This document shows positions 24,125 to 37,821 of a stretch of DNA of 64,000 nt, piece after piece. The notes below the pieces were generated by a model. It made no database searches and had not been told where the DNA came from. It worked only from the letters and a program-made list of their open reading frames with translations. Source of the stretch: Escarpia spicata (lineage: Eukaryota; Annelida; Polychaeta; Sabellida; Siboglinidae); NCBI GenBank assembly GCA_963995525.1, contig CAXEFP010000001.1, positions 1,392,201 to 1,456,200 on the forward strand, in the 5' to 3' direction. Position numbers and translations under genes: made by a program. How positions within the stretch are numbered: the first letter of the stretch is position 1; each line of letters starts with the position of its first letter.

Positions 24125-26406
24125 ACATTAAATATCCTTCCGCCGAAAAAAGTGCATTACAAATACCGTTTTGCTGTGATATGCATTAATTTTTTTCGAA
24201 CACTTTGATATGGGACATGTTTGTCTCGTGAGTACTGAAGGTACTGCTGCTTTAAACAAGATAAAACATCAAATGGGGATGAGTTTTCACACCTATAACT
24301 TACCTAATATGTTCTTGTAACTTACGTGACGGGGATAAAACGGTAACATGCATTCCCATTTGGGGTTAATCTAGTTATGTGTGTAGCTTGATATCAATCT
24401 AGCCTTCGTGAAGATTTGTAACGTGCAAAACATCTATTTGGGGTAAGACCACATTAAAGATCCTTCCGCCGAAAAAAGTGCACTACAAATACCGTTTTGC
24501 TGTGATATGCATTAATTTTTTTCGAACACTTTGATATGGGACATGTTTGTCTCGTGAATACTGAAGGTACTGCTGCTTTAGACAAGAAAAAACTTCAAAT
24601 GGGGATGAGTTTTCACACCTATAACTTACGTAATATGTTCTTGTAACTTACGTGACGGGGATAAAACGGTAACATGCATTCCCATTTGGGATTAATCTAG
24701 TTATGTGTGTAGCTTGATATCAATCTAGCCTTCGTGAAGATTTGTAACGTGCAAAACATCTATTTGGGGTAAGACCACATTAAGGATCCTTCCGCCGAAA
24801 AAAGTGCACTACAAATACCGTTTTGCTGTGATATGCATTAATTTTTTTCGAACATTTTGACATGGGACATGTTTGTCTCGTGAGTACTGAATGTACTGCT
24901 GCTTTAGACAAGAAAAAACTTCAAATGGGGATGAGTTTTCACACCTATAACTTACGTAATATGTTCTTGTAACTTACGTGACGGGGATAAAACGGTAACA
25001 TGCATTCCCATTTGGGGTTAATCTAGTTATGTGTGTAGCTTGATATCAATCTAGCCTTCGTGAAGATTTGTAACATGCAAAACATCTATTTGGGGTAAGA
25101 CCACATTAAGGATCCTTCCGCCGAAAAAAGTGCACTACAAATACCGTTTTGCTGTGATTTGCATTAATTTTTTTCGAAAACTTTGATATGGGACATGTTT
25201 GTCTCGTGAGTACTGAAGGTACTGCTGCTTTAGACAAGAAAAAACTTCAAATGGGGATGAGTTTTCACACCTATAACTTACGTAATATGTTCTTGTAACT
25301 TACGTGACGGGGATAAAACGGTAACATGCATTCCCATTTGGGATTAATCTAGTTATGTGTGTAGCTTGATATCAATCTAGCCTTCGTGAAGATTTGTAAC
25401 GTGCAAAACATCTATTTGGGGTAAGACCACATTAAGGATCCTTCCGCCGAAAAAAGTGCACTACAAATACCGTTTTGCTGTGATATGCATTAATTTTTTT
25501 CGAACACTTTGATATGGGACATGTTTGTCTCGTGAGTACTGAATGTACTGCTGCTTTAGACAAGATAAAACATCAAATGTGGATGAGTTTTCACACCTAT
25601 AACTTACGTAATATGTTCTTGTAACTTACGTGACGGGGATAAAACGGTAACATGCATTCCCATTTGGGGTTAATCTAGTTATGTGTGTAGCTTGATATCA
25701 ATCTAGCCTTCGTGAAGATTTGTAACGTGCAAAACATCTATTTGGGGTAAGACCACATTAAAGATCCTTCCGCCGAAAAAAGTGCACTACAAATACCGTT
25801 TTGCTGTGATATGCATTAATTTTTTTCGAACACTTTGATATGGGACATGTTTGTCTCGTGAGTACTGAAGGTACTGCTGCTTTAGACAAGAAAAAACTTC
25901 AAATGGGGATGAGTTTTCACACCTATAACTTACGTAATATGTTCTTGTAACTTACGTGACGGGGATAAAACGGTAACATGCATTCCCATTTGGGGTTAAT
26001 CTAGTTATGTGTGTAGCTTGATATCAATCTAGCCTTCGTGAAGATTTGTAACATGCAAAACTTCTATTTGGGGTAAGACCACATTAAGGATCCTTCCGCC
26101 GAAAAAAGTGCACTACAAATACCGTTTTGCTGTGATATGCATTAATTTTTTTCGAACACTTTGATATGGGACATGTTTGTCTCGTGAGTACTGAAGGTAC
26201 TGCTGCTTTAGACAAGAAAAAACTTCAAATGGGGATGTGTTTTCACACCTATAACTTACGTAATATGTTCTTGTAACTTACGTGACGGGGATAAAACGGT
26301 AACATGCATTCCCATTTGGGGTTAATCTAGTTATGTGTGTAGCTTGATATCAATCTAGCCTTCGTGAAGATTTGTAACATGCAAAACATATATTTGGGGT
26401 AAGACC
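24125..26406. repeat. Second HOR, seven-monomer unit
   Basis: Order I, K, G', H, L (25429, private aaatgtggatg), B (25755, private aaaacttcta), J. Length 2,282 bp, exactly 7 x 326. It lacks the two extra monomers that precede J in the unit before it, so the unit size changes by whole monomers. Confidence 0.87.
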
Positions 26407-29340
26407 ACATTAAATATCCTTCCGCCGAAAAAAGTGCATTACAAATACCGTTTTGCTGTGATATGCATTAATTTTTTTCGAACACTTTGATATGGGACAT
26501 GTTTGTCTCGTGAGTACTGAAGGTACTGCTGCTTTAAACAAGATAAAACATCAAATGGGGATGAGTTTTCACACCTATAACTTACCTAATATGTTCTTGT
26601 AACTTACGTGACGGGGATAAAACGGTAACATGCATTCCCATTTGGGGTTAATCTAGTTATGTGTGTAGCTTGATATCAATCTAGCCTTCGTGAAGATTTG
26701 TAACATGCAAAACATATATTTGGGGTAAGACCACATTAAATATCCTTCCGCCGAAAAAAGTGCATTACAAATACCGTTTTGCTGTGATATGCATTAATTT
26801 TTTTCGAACACTTTGATATGGGACATGTTTGTCTCGTGAGTACTGAAGGTACTGCTGCTTTAAACAAGATAAAACATCAAATGGGGATGAGTTTTCACAC
26901 CTATAACTTACCTAATATGTTCTTGTAACTTACGTGACGGGGATAAAACGGTAACATGCATTCCCATTTGGGGTTAATCTAGTTATGTGTGTAGCTTGAT
27001 ATCAATCTAGCCTTCGTGAAGATTTGTAACGTGCGAAACATCTATTTGGGGTAAGACCACATTAAAGATCCTTCCGCCGAAAAAAGTGCACTACAAATAC
27101 CGTTTTGCTGTGATATGCATTAATTTTTTTCGAACACTTTGATATGGGACATGTTTGTCTCGTGAATACTGAAGGTACTGCTGCTTTAGACAAGAAAAAA
27201 CTTCAAATGGGGATGAGTTTTCACACCTATAACTTACGTAATATGTTCTTGTAACTTACGTGACGGGGATAAAACGGTAACATGCATTCCCATTTGGGAT
27301 TAATCTAGTTATGTGTGTAGCTTGATATCAATCTAGCCTTCGTGAAGATTTGTAACGTGCAAAACATCTATTTGGGGTAAGACCACATTAAGGATCCTTC
27401 CGCCGAAAAAAGTGCACTACAAATACCGTTTTGCTGTGATATGCATTAATTTTTTTCGAACATTTTGACATGGGACATGTTTGTCTCGTGAGTACTGAAT
27501 GTACTGCTGCTTTAGACAAGAAAAAACTTCAAATGGGGATGAGTTTTCACACCTATAACTTACGTAATATGTTCTTGTAACTTACGTGACGGGGATAAAA
27601 CGGTAACATGCATTCCCATTTGGGGTTAATCTAGTTATGTGTATAGCTTGATATCAATCTAGCCTTCGTGAAGATTTGTAACATGCAAAACATCTATTTG
27701 GGGTAAGACCACATTAAGGATCCTTCCGCCGAAAAAAGTGCACTACAAATACCGTTTTGCTGTGATTTGCATTAATTTTTTTCGAAAACTTTGATATGGG
27801 ACATGTTTGTCTCGTGAGTACTGAAGGTACTGCTGCTTTAGACAAGAAAAAACTTCAAATGGGGATGAGTTTTCACACCTATAACTTACGTAATATGTTC
27901 TTGTAACTTACGTGACGGGGATAAAACGGTAACATGCATTCCCATTTGGGATTAATCTAGTTATGTGTGTAGCTTGATATCAATCTAGCCTTCGTGAAGA
28001 TTTGTAACGTGCAAAACATCTATTTGGGGTAAGACCACATTAAGGATCCTTCCGCCGAAAAAAGTGCACTACAAATACCGTTTTGCTGTGATATGCATTA
28101 ATTTTTTTCGAACATTTTGATATGGGACATGTTTGTCTCGTGAGTACTGAATGTACTGCTGCTTTAGACAAGATAAAACATCAAATGGGGATGAGTTTTC
28201 ACACCTATAACTTACGTAATATGTTCTTGTAACTTACGTGACGGGGATAAAACGGTAACATGCATTCCCATTTGGGGTTAATCTAGTTATGTGTGTAGCT
28301 TGATATCAATCTAGCCTTCGTGAAGATTTGTAACGTGCAAAACATCTATTTGGGGTAAGACCACATTAAAGATCCTTCCGCCGAAAAAAGTGCACTACAA
28401 ATACCGTTTTGCTGTGATATGCATTAATTTTTTTCGAACACTTTGATATGGGACATGTTTGTCTCGTGAGTACTGAAGGTACTGCTGCTTTAGACAAGAA
28501 AAAACTTCAAATGGGGATGAGTTTTCACACCTATAACTTACGTAATATGTTCTTGTAACTTACGTGACGGGGATAAAACGGTAACATGCATTCCCATTTG
28601 GGGTTAATCTAGTTATGTGTGTAGCTTGATATCAATCTAGCCTTCGTGAAGATTTGTAACGTGCAAAACATCTATTTGGGGTAAGACCACATTAAAGATC
28701 CTTCCGCCGAAAAAAGTGCACTACAAATACCGTTTTGCTGTGATATGCATTAATTTTTTTCGAACACTTTGATATGGGACATGTTTGTCTCGTGAGTACT
28801 GAAGGTACTGCTGCTTTAGACAAGAAAAAACTTCAAATGGGGATGAGTTTTCACACCTATAACTTACGTAATATGTTCTTGTAACTTACGTGACGGGGAT
28901 AAAACGGTAACATGCATTCCCATTTGGGGTTAATCTAGTTATGTGTGTAGCTTGATATCAATCTAGCCTTCGTGAAGATTTGAAACATGCAAAACATCTA
29001 TTTGGGGTAAGACCACATTAAGGATCCTTCCGCCGAAAAAAGTGCACTACAAATACCGTTTTGCTGTGATATGCATTAATTTTTTTCGAACACTTTGATA
29101 TGGGACATGTTTGTCTCGTGAGTACTGAAGGTACTGCTGCTTTAGACAAGAAAAAACTTCAAATGGGGATGTGTTTTCACACCTATAACTTACGTAATAT
29201 GTTCTTGTAACTTACGTGACGGGGATAAAACGGTAACATGCATTCCCATTTGGGGTTAATCTAGTTATGTGTGTAGCTTGATATCAATCTAGCCTTCGTG
29301 AAGATTTGTAACATGCAAAACATATATTTGGGGTAAGACC
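26407..29340. repeat. Second HOR, nine-monomer unit with doubled I and B
   Basis: Order I, I, K, G', H, L' (28037, aacattttgatatg), B, B, J. Length 2,934 bp. The nine-monomer size is the same as at 21191-24124 but arises differently, by duplicating I and B in place. Private marks: gtgcgaaac at the end of the second I, gtgtatagc in G' (27385), tttgaaacatgc in the second B (28689). Confidence 0.87.
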
Positions 29341-30972
29341 ACATTAAATATCCTTCCGCCGAAAAAAGTGCATTACAAATACCGTTTTGCTGTGATATGC
29401 ATTAATTTTTTTCGAACACTTTGATATGGGACATGTTTGTCTCGTGAGTACTGAAGGTACTGCTGCTTTAAACAAGATAAAACATCAAATGGGGATGAGT
29501 TTTCACACCTATAACTTACCTAATATGTTCTTGTAACTTACGTGACGGGGATAAAACGGTAACATGCATTCCCATTTGGGGTTAATCTAGTTATGTGTGT
29601 AGCTTGATATCAATCTAGCCTTCGTGAAGATTTGTAACATGCAAAACATATATTTGGGGTAAGACCACATTAAATATCCTTCCGCCGAAAAAAGTGCATT
29701 ACAAATACCGTTTTGCTGTGATATGCATTAATTTTTTTCGAACACTTTGATATGGGACATGTTTGTCTCGTGAGTACTGAAGGTACTGCTGCTTTAAACA
29801 AGATAAAACATCAAATGGGGATGAGTTTTCACACCTATAACTTACCTAATATGTTCTTGTAACTTACGTGACGGGGATAAAACGGTAACATGCATTCCCA
29901 TTTGGGATTAATCTAGTTATGTGTGTAGCTTGATATCAATCTAGCCTTCGTGAAGATTTGTAACGTGCAAAACATCTATTTGGGGTAAGACCACATTAAA
30001 GATCCTTCCGCCGAAAAAAGTGCACTACAAATACCGTTTTGCTGTGATATGCATTAATTTTTTTCGAACACTTTGATATGGGACATGTTTGTCTCGTGAA
30101 TACTGAAGGTACTGCTGCTTTAGACAAGAAAAAACTTCAAATGGGGATGAGTTTTCACACCTATAACTTACGTAATATGTTCTTGTAACTTACGTGACGG
30201 GGATAAAACGGTAACATGCATTCCCATTTGGGATTAATCTAGTTATGTGTGTAGCTTGATATCAATCTAGCCTTCGTGAAGATTTGTAACGTGCAAAACA
30301 TCTATTTGGGGTAAGACCACATTAAGGATCCTTCCGCCGAAAAAAGTGCACTACAAATACCGTTTTGCTGTGATATGCATTAATTTTTTTCGAACATTTT
30401 GACATGGGACATGTTTGTCTCGTGAGTACTGAATGTACTGCTGCTTTAGACAAGAAAAAACTTCAAATGGGGATGAGTTTTCACACCTATAACTTACGTA
30501 ATATGTTCTTGTAACTTACGTGACGGGGATAAAACGGTAACATGCATTCCCATTTGGGGTTAATCTAGTTATGTGTGTAGCTTGATATCAATCTAGCCTT
30601 CGTGAAGATTTGTAACATGCAAAACATCTATTTGGGGTAAGACCACATTAAGGATCCTTCCGCCGAAAAAAGTGCACTACAAATACCGTTTTGCTGTGAT
30701 TTGCATTAATTTTTTTCGAAAACTTTGATATGGGACATGTTTGTCTCGTGAGTACTGAAGGTACTGCTGCTTTAGACAAGAAAAAACTTCAAATGGGGAT
30801 GAGTTTTCACACCTATAACTTACGTAATATGTTCTTGTAACTTACGTGACGGGGATAAAACGGTAACATGCATTCCCATTTTTTGGATTAATCTAGTTAT
30901 GTGTGTAGCTTGATATCAATCTAGCCTTCGTGAAGATTTGTAACGTGCAAAACATCTATTTGGGGTAAGACC
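29341..30972. repeat. Second HOR, partial unit I-I-K-G'-H
   Basis: Starts as the unit before it (I, I, K, G', H), but the second I (29667) has gggatt, and H (30645) carries a 2-bp insertion. After H comes a G rather than L, so the HOR order breaks at 30973. The last three monomers (29993-30972) are also the start of the next, 11-monomer duplication. Confidence 0.82.
30645..30972. repeat. 328-bp H monomer with 2-bp insertion
   Basis: Near 30875 the usual cccatttggg reads cccattttttgg: two G are missing or replaced and the T run is longer, with a net gain of 2 bp. Only this monomer and the one at 34233 have the change, so it tags the duplication of its neighbourhood. Confidence 0.9.
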
Positions 30973-31950
30973 ACATTAAGGATCCTTCCGCCGAAAAAAG
31001 TGCACTACAAATACCGTTTTGCTGTGATATGCATTAATTTTTTTCGAACATTTTGACATGGGACATGTTTGTCTCGTGAGTACTGAATGTACTGCTGCTT
31101 TAGACAAGATAAAACATCAAATGGGGATGAGTTTTCACACCTATAACTTACGTAATATGTTCTTGTAACTTACGTGACGGGGATAAAACGGTAACATGCA
31201 TTCCCATTTGGGATTAATCTAGTTATGTGTGTAGCTTGATATCAATCTACCCTTCGTGAAGATTTGTAACATGCAAAACATCTATTTGGGGTAAGACCAC
31301 ATTAAGGATCCTTCCGCCGAAAAAAGTGCACTACAAATACCGTTTTGCTGTGATATGCATTAATTTTTTTCGAACATTTTGACATGGGACATGTTTGTCT
31401 CGTGAGTACTGAATGTACTGCTGCTTAACACAAGATAAAACATCAAATGGGGATGAGTTTTCACACCTATAACTTACGTAATATGTTCTTGTAACTTACG
31501 TGACGGGGATAAAACGGTAACATGCATTCCCATTTGGGGTTAATCTAGTTATGTGTGTAGCTTGATATCAATCTAGCCTTCGTGAAGATTTGTAACGTGC
31601 AAAACATCTATTTGGGGTAAGACCACATTAAAGATCCTTCCGCCGAAAAAAGTGCACTACAAATACCGTTTTGCTGTGATATGCATTAATTTTTTTCGAA
31701 CACTTTGATATGGGACATGTTTGTCTCGTGAGTACTGAAGGTACTGCTGCTTTAGACAAGAAAAAACTTCAAATGGGGATGAGTTTTCACACCTATAACT
31801 TACGTAATATGTTCTTGTAACTTACGTGACGGGGATAAAACGGTAACATGCATTCCCATTTGGGGTTAATCTAGTTATGTGTGTAGCTTGATATCAATCT
31901 AGCCTTCGTGAAGATTTGTAACGTGCAAAACATCTATTTGGGGTAAGACC

Positions 31951-33580
31951 ACATTAAGGATCCTTCCGCCGAAAAAAGTGCACTACAAATACCGTTTTGC
32001 TGTGATATGCATTAATTTGTTTCGAACACTTTGATATGGGACATGTTTGTCTCGTGAGTACTGAAGGTACTGCTGCTTTAGACAAGAAAAAACTTCAAAT
32101 GGGTATGAGTTTTCACACCTATAACTTACGTAATATGTTCTTGTAACTTACGTGACGGGGATAAAACGGTAACATGCATTCCCATTTGGGGTTAATCTAG
32201 TTATGTGTGTAGCTTGATATCAATCTAGCCTTCGTGAAGATTTGTAACATGCAAAACATCTATTTGGGGTAAGACCACATTAAGGATCCTTCCGCCGAAA
32301 AAAGTGCACTACAAATACCGTTTTGCTGTGATATGCATTAATTTTTTTCGAACACTTTGATATGGGACATGTTTGTCTCGTGAGTACTGAAGGTACTGCT
32401 GCTTTAGACAAGAAAAAACTTCAAATGGGGATGTGTTTTCACACCTATAACTTACGTAATATGTTCTTGTAACTTACGTGACGGGGATAAAACGGTAACA
32501 TGCATTCCCATTTGGGGTTAATCGAGTTATGTGTGTAGCTTGATATCAATCTAGCCTTCGTGAAGATTTGTAACATGCAAAACATATATTTGGGGTAAGA
32601 CCACATTAAATATCCTTCCGCCGAAAAAAGTGCATTACAAATACCGTTTTGCTGTGATATGCATTAATTTTTTTCGAACACTTTGATATGGGACATGTTT
32701 GTCTCGTGAGTACTGAAGGTACTGCTGCTTTAGACAAGATAAAACATCAAATGGGGATGAGTTTTCACACCTATAACTTACCTAATATGTTCTTGTAACT
32801 TACGTGACGGGGATAAAACGGTAACATGCATTCCCATTTGGGGTTAATCTAGTTATGTGTGTAGCTTGATATCAATCTAGCCTTCGTGAAGATTTGTAAC
32901 GTGCAAAACATCTATTTGGGGTAAGACCACATTAAAGATCCTTCCTCCGAAAAAAGTGCACTACAAATACCGTTTTGCTGTGATATGCATTAATTTTTTT
33001 CGAACACTTTGATATGGGACATGTTTGTCTCGTGAGTACTGAAGGTACTGCTGCTTTAGACAAGAAAAAACTTCAAATGGGGATGAGTTTTCACACCTAT
33101 AACTTACGTAATATGTTCTTGTAACTTACGTGACGGGGATAAAACGGTAACATGCATTCCCATTTGGGGTTAATCTAGTTATGTGTGTAGCTTGATATCA
33201 ATCTACCCTTCGTGAAGATTTGTAACATGCAAAACATCTATTTGGGGTAAGACTACATTAAGGATCCTTCCGCCGAAAAAAGTGCACTACAAATACCGTT
33301 TTGCTGTGATATGCATTAATTTTTTTCGAACATTTTGACATGGGACATGTTTGTCTCGTGAGTACTGAATGTACTGCTGCTTTAGACAAGATAAAACATC
33401 AAATGGGGATGAGTTTTCACACCTATAACTTACGTAATATGTTCTTGTAACTTACGTGACGGGGATAAAACGGTAACATGCATTCCCATTTGGGGTTAAT
33501 CTAGTTATGTGTGTAGCTTGATATCAATCTAGCCTTCGTGAAGATTTGTAACGTGCAAAACATCTATTTGGGGTAAGACC
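31951..33580. repeat. Five-monomer segment duplicated 13 monomers away, copy 1
   Basis: Monomers at 31951 (aatttgtttcg, gggtatgag), 32277 (J), 32603 (I with tttagacaag and cctaat), 32929 (B, ctaccc) and 33255 (G). The same five recur at 36191-37821. The spacing is 4,240-4,241 bp, that is 13 x 326 plus the small insertions in between. Confidence 0.83.
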
Positions 33581-35212
33581 ACATTAAAGATCCTTCCGCC
33601 GAAAAAAGTGCACTACAAATACCGTTTTGCTGTGATATGCATTAATTTTTTTCGAACACTTTGATATGGGACATGTTTGTCTCGTGAATACTGAAGGTAC
33701 TGCTGCTTTAGACAAGAAAAAACTTCAAATGGGGATGAGTTTTCACACCTATAACTTACGTAATATGTTCTTGTAACTTACGTGACGGGGATAAAACGGT
33801 AACATGCATTCCCATTTGGGATTAATCTAGTTATGTGTGTAGCTTGATATCAATCTAGCCTTCGTGAAGATTTGTAACGTGCAAAACATCTATTTGGGGT
33901 AAGACCACATTAAGGATCCTTCCGCCGAAAAAAGTGCACTACAAATACCGTTTTGCTGTGATATGCATTAATTTTTTTCGAACATTTTGACATGGGACAT
34001 GTTTGTCTCGTGAGTACTGAATGTACTGCTGCTTTAGACAAGAAAAAACTTCAAATGGGGATGAGTTTTCACACCTATAACTTACGTAATATGTTCTTGT
34101 AACTTACGTGACGGTGATAAAACGGTAACATGCATTCCCATTTGGGGTTAATCTAGTTATGTGTGTAGCTTGATATCAATCTAGCCTTCGTGAAGATTTG
34201 TAACATGCAAAACATCTATTTGGGGTAAGACCACATTAAGGATCCTTCCGCCGAAAAAAGTGCACTACAAATACCGTTTTGCTGTGATTTGCATTAATTT
34301 TTTTCGAAAACTTTGATATGGGACATGTTTGTCTCGTGAGTACTGAAGGTACTGCTGCTTTAGACAAGAAAAAACTTCAAATGGGGATGAGTTTTCACAC
34401 CTATAACTTACGTAATATGTTCTTGTAACTTACGTGACGGGGATAAAACGGTAACATGCATTCCCATTTTTTGGATTAATCTAGTTATGTGTGTAGCTTG
34501 ATATCAATCTAGCCTTCGTGAAGATTTGTAACGTGCAAAACATCTATTTGGGGTAAGACCACATTAAGGATCCTTCCGCCGAAAAAAGTGCACTACAAAT
34601 ACCGTTTTGCTGTGATATGCATTAATTTTTTTCGAACATTTTGACATGGGACATGTTTGTCTCGTGAGTACTGAATGTACTGCTGCTTTAGACAAGATAA
34701 AACATCAAATGGGGATGAGTTTTCACACCTATAACTTACGTAATATGTTCTTGTAACTTACGTGACGGGGATAAAACGGTAACATGCATTCCCATTTGGG
34801 ATTAATCTAGTTATGTGTGTAGCTTGATATCAATCTACCCTTCGTGAAGATTTGTAACATGCAAAACATCTATTTGGGGTAAGACTACATTAAGGATCCT
34901 TCCGCCGAAAAAAGTGCACTACAAATACCGTTTTGCTGTGATATGCATTAATTTTTTTCGAACATTTTGACATGGGACATGTTTGTCTCGTGAGTACTGA
35001 ATGTACTGCTGCTTTAGACAAGATAAAACATCAAATGGGGATGAGTTTTCACACCTATAACTTACGTAATATGTTCTTGTAACTTACGTGACGGGGATAA
35101 AACGGTAACATGCATTCCCATTTGGGGTTAATCTAGTTATGTGTGTAGCTTGATATCAATCTAGCCTTCGTGAAGATTTGTAACGTGCAAAACATCTATT
35201 TGGGGTAAGACC
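33581..35212. repeat. Eleven-monomer duplication unit, partial second copy
   Basis: K (33581), G' (33907, private gacggtgat), H (34233, with the 2-bp insertion near 34463), G (34561, gggatt and ctaccc) and G (34887) repeat the first five monomers of 29993-33580. After that three B monomers follow and the match to the first copy weakens. A gactacatt variant occurs at both 33251 and 34883, linking the ends of the B (32929) and the G (34561) monomers. Confidence 0.83.
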
Positions 35213-36190
35213 ACATTAAAGATCCTTCCGCCGAAAAAAGTGCACTACAAATACCGTTTTGCTGTGATATGCATTAATTTTTTTCGAACACTTTGATATG
35301 GGACATGTTTGTCTCGTGAGTACTGAAGGTACTGCTGCTTTAGTCAAGAAAAAACTTCAAATGGGGATGAGTTTTCACACCTATAACTTACGTAATATGT
35401 TCTTGTAACTTACGTGACGGGGATAAAACGGTAACATGCATTCCCATTTGGGGTTAATCTAGTTATGTGTGTAGCTTGATATCAATCTAGCCTTCGTGAA
35501 GATTTGTAACGTGCAAAACATCTATTTGGGGTAAGACCACATTAAAGATCCTTCCGCCGAAAAAAGTGCACTACAAATACCGTTTTGCTGTGATATGCAT
35601 TAATTTTTTTCGAACACTTTGATATGGGACATGTTTGTCTCGTGAGTACTGAAGGTACTGCTGCTTTACACAAGAAAAAACTTCAAATGGGGATGAGTTT
35701 TCACACCTATAACTTACGTAATATGTTCTTGTAACTTACGTGACGGGGATAAAACGGTAACATGCATTCCCATTTGGGGTTAATCTAGTTATGTGTGTAG
35801 CTTGATATCAATCTAGCCTTCGTGAAGATTTGTAACGTGCAAAACATCTATTTGGGGTAAGACCACATTAAAGATCCTTCCGCCGAAAAAAGTGCACTAC
35901 AAATACCGTTTTGCTGTGATATGCATTAATTTTTTTCGAACACTTTGATATGGGACATGTTTGTCTCGTGAGTACTGAAGGTACTGCTGCTTTAGACAAG
36001 AAAAAACTTCAAATGGGGATGAGTTTTCACACCTATAACTTACGTAATATGTTCTTGTAACTTACGTGACGGGGATAAAACGGTAACATGCATTCCCATT
36101 TGGGGTTAATCTAGTTATGTGTGTAGCTTGATATCAATCTAGCCTTCGTGAAGATTTGTAACGTGCAAAACATCTATTTGGGGTAAGACC
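35213..36190. repeat. Three consecutive class B monomers
   Basis: Starts at 35213 (private tagtcaag), 35539 (private tttacacaag) and 35865. All have aaagatcc, aacactttgatatg, gaaggt, gaaaaaacttc and aacgtgc. The tagtcaag mark also appears in the B at 45320, 31 monomers downstream. Confidence 0.8.
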
Positions 36191-37821
36191 ACATTAAGGA
36201 TCCTTCCGCCGAAAAAAAGTGCACTACAAATACCGTTTTGCTGTGATATGCATTAATTTGTTTCGAACACTTTGATATGGGACATGTTTGTCTCGTGAGT
36301 ACTGAAGGTACTGCTGCTTTAGACAAGAAAAAACTTCAAATGGGTATGAGTTTTCACACCTATAACTTACGTAATATGTTCTTGTAACTTACGTGACGGG
36401 GATAAAACGGTAACATGCATTCCCATTTGGGGTTAATCTAGTTATGTGTGTAGCTTGATATCAATCTAGCCTTCGTGAAGATTTGTAACATGCAAAACAT
36501 CTATTTGGGGTAAGACCACATTAAGGATCCTTCCGCCGAAAAAAGTGCACTACAAATACCGTTTTGCTGTGATATGCATTAATTTTTTTCGAACACTTTG
36601 ATATGGGACATGTTTGTCTCGTGAGTACTGAAGGTACTGCTGCTTTAGACAAGAAAAAACTTCAAATGGGGATGTGTTTTCACACCTATAACTTACGTAA
36701 TATGTTCTTGTAACTTACGTGACGGGGATAAAACGGTAACATGCATTCCCATTTGGGGTTAATCTAGTTATGTGTGTAGCTTGATATCAATCTAGCCTTC
36801 GTGAAGATTTGTAACATGCAAAACATATATTTGGGGTAAGACCACATTAAATATCCTTCCGCCGAAAAAAGTGCATTACAAATACCGTTTTGCTGTGATA
36901 TGCATTAATTTTTTTCGAACACTTTGATATGGGACATGTTTGTCTCGTGAGTACTGAAGGTACTGCTGCTTTAGACAAGATAAAACATCAAATGGGGATG
37001 AGTTTTCACACCTATAACTTACCTAATATGTTCTTGTAACTTACGTGACGGGGATAAAACGGTAACATGCATTCCCATTTGGGGTTAATCTAGTTATGTG
37101 TGTAGCTTGATATCAATCTAGCCTTCGTGAAGATTTGTAACGTGCAAAACATCTATTTGGGGTAAGACCACATTAAAGATCCTTCCGCCGAAAAAAGTGC
37201 ACTACAAATACCGTTTTGCTGTGATATGCATTAATTTTTTTCGAACACTTTGATATGGGACATGTTTGTCTCGTGAGTACTGAAGGTACTGCTGCTTTAG
37301 ACAAGAAAAAACTTCAAATGGGGATGAGTTTTCACACCTATAACTTACGTAATATGTTCTTGTAACTTACGTGACGGGGATAAAACGGTAACATGCATTC
37401 CCATTTGGGGTTAATCTAGTTATGTGTGTAGCTTGATATCAATCTACCCTTCGTGAAGATTTGTAACATGCAAAACATCTATTTGGGGTAAGACCACATA
37501 AAGGATCCTTCCGCCGAAAAAAGTGCACTACAAATACCGTTTTGCTGTGATATGCATTAATTTTTTTCGAACATTTTGACATGGGACATGTTTGTCTCGT
37601 GAGTACTGAATGTACTGCTGCTTTAGACAAGATAAAACATCAAATGGGGATGAGTTTTCATACCTATAACTTACGTAATATGTTCTTGTAACTTACGTGA
37701 CGGGGATAAAACGGTAACATGCATTCCCATTTGGGGTTAATCTAGTTATGTGTGTAGCTTGATATCAATCTAGCCTTCGTGAAGATTTGTAACGTGCAAA
37801 ACATCTATTTGGGGTAAGACC
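36191..37821. repeat. Five-monomer segment duplicated 13 monomers away, copy 2
   Basis: Repeats 31951-33580: B-like with aatttgtttcg and gggtatgag, J, I, B (ctaccc), G. The first monomer is 327 bp because the A6 run after the CCGCCG-like start has become A7 (near 36216), which shifts the register of everything downstream by one base. The last monomer (37496) has cacataaagg in place of cacattaagg and tttcatacc. Confidence 0.84.
37496..37821. repeat. G monomer that lost the minus-strand stop codon
   Basis: Its first bases read acataaagg instead of acattaagg. On the minus strand this changes a TAA in the longest relative open frame of the monomer to TTA (Leu), which lets a 63-codon frame run from 37630 back to 37439. 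There is no other sign of coding: start is a TTG, and neighbouring near-identical monomers keep the stop. Confidence 0.8.

Larger units (their letters stand above)
29993..33580. repeat. Eleven-monomer duplication unit, first copy (3,588 bp)
   Basis: Order K, G', H (+2 bp), G (gggatt, ctaccc), G (tgcttaacac), B, B-like with aatttgtttcg and gggtatgag, J (aatcgagtt), I, B (ccttcctccg, ctaccc), G. The K with cgtgaatact and the H with cccattttttgg both reappear 3,588 bp later, which is 11 x 326 + 2, the extra 2 bp coming from the insertion in H. Confidence 0.85.

Noticed and set aside
37439..37630. Minus-strand 63-codon reading frame similar to the first
   Set aside because: Same position in the monomer and the same cause, TAA changed to TTA by one base. 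Similarity between the two frames reflects the satellite, not a conserved protein.
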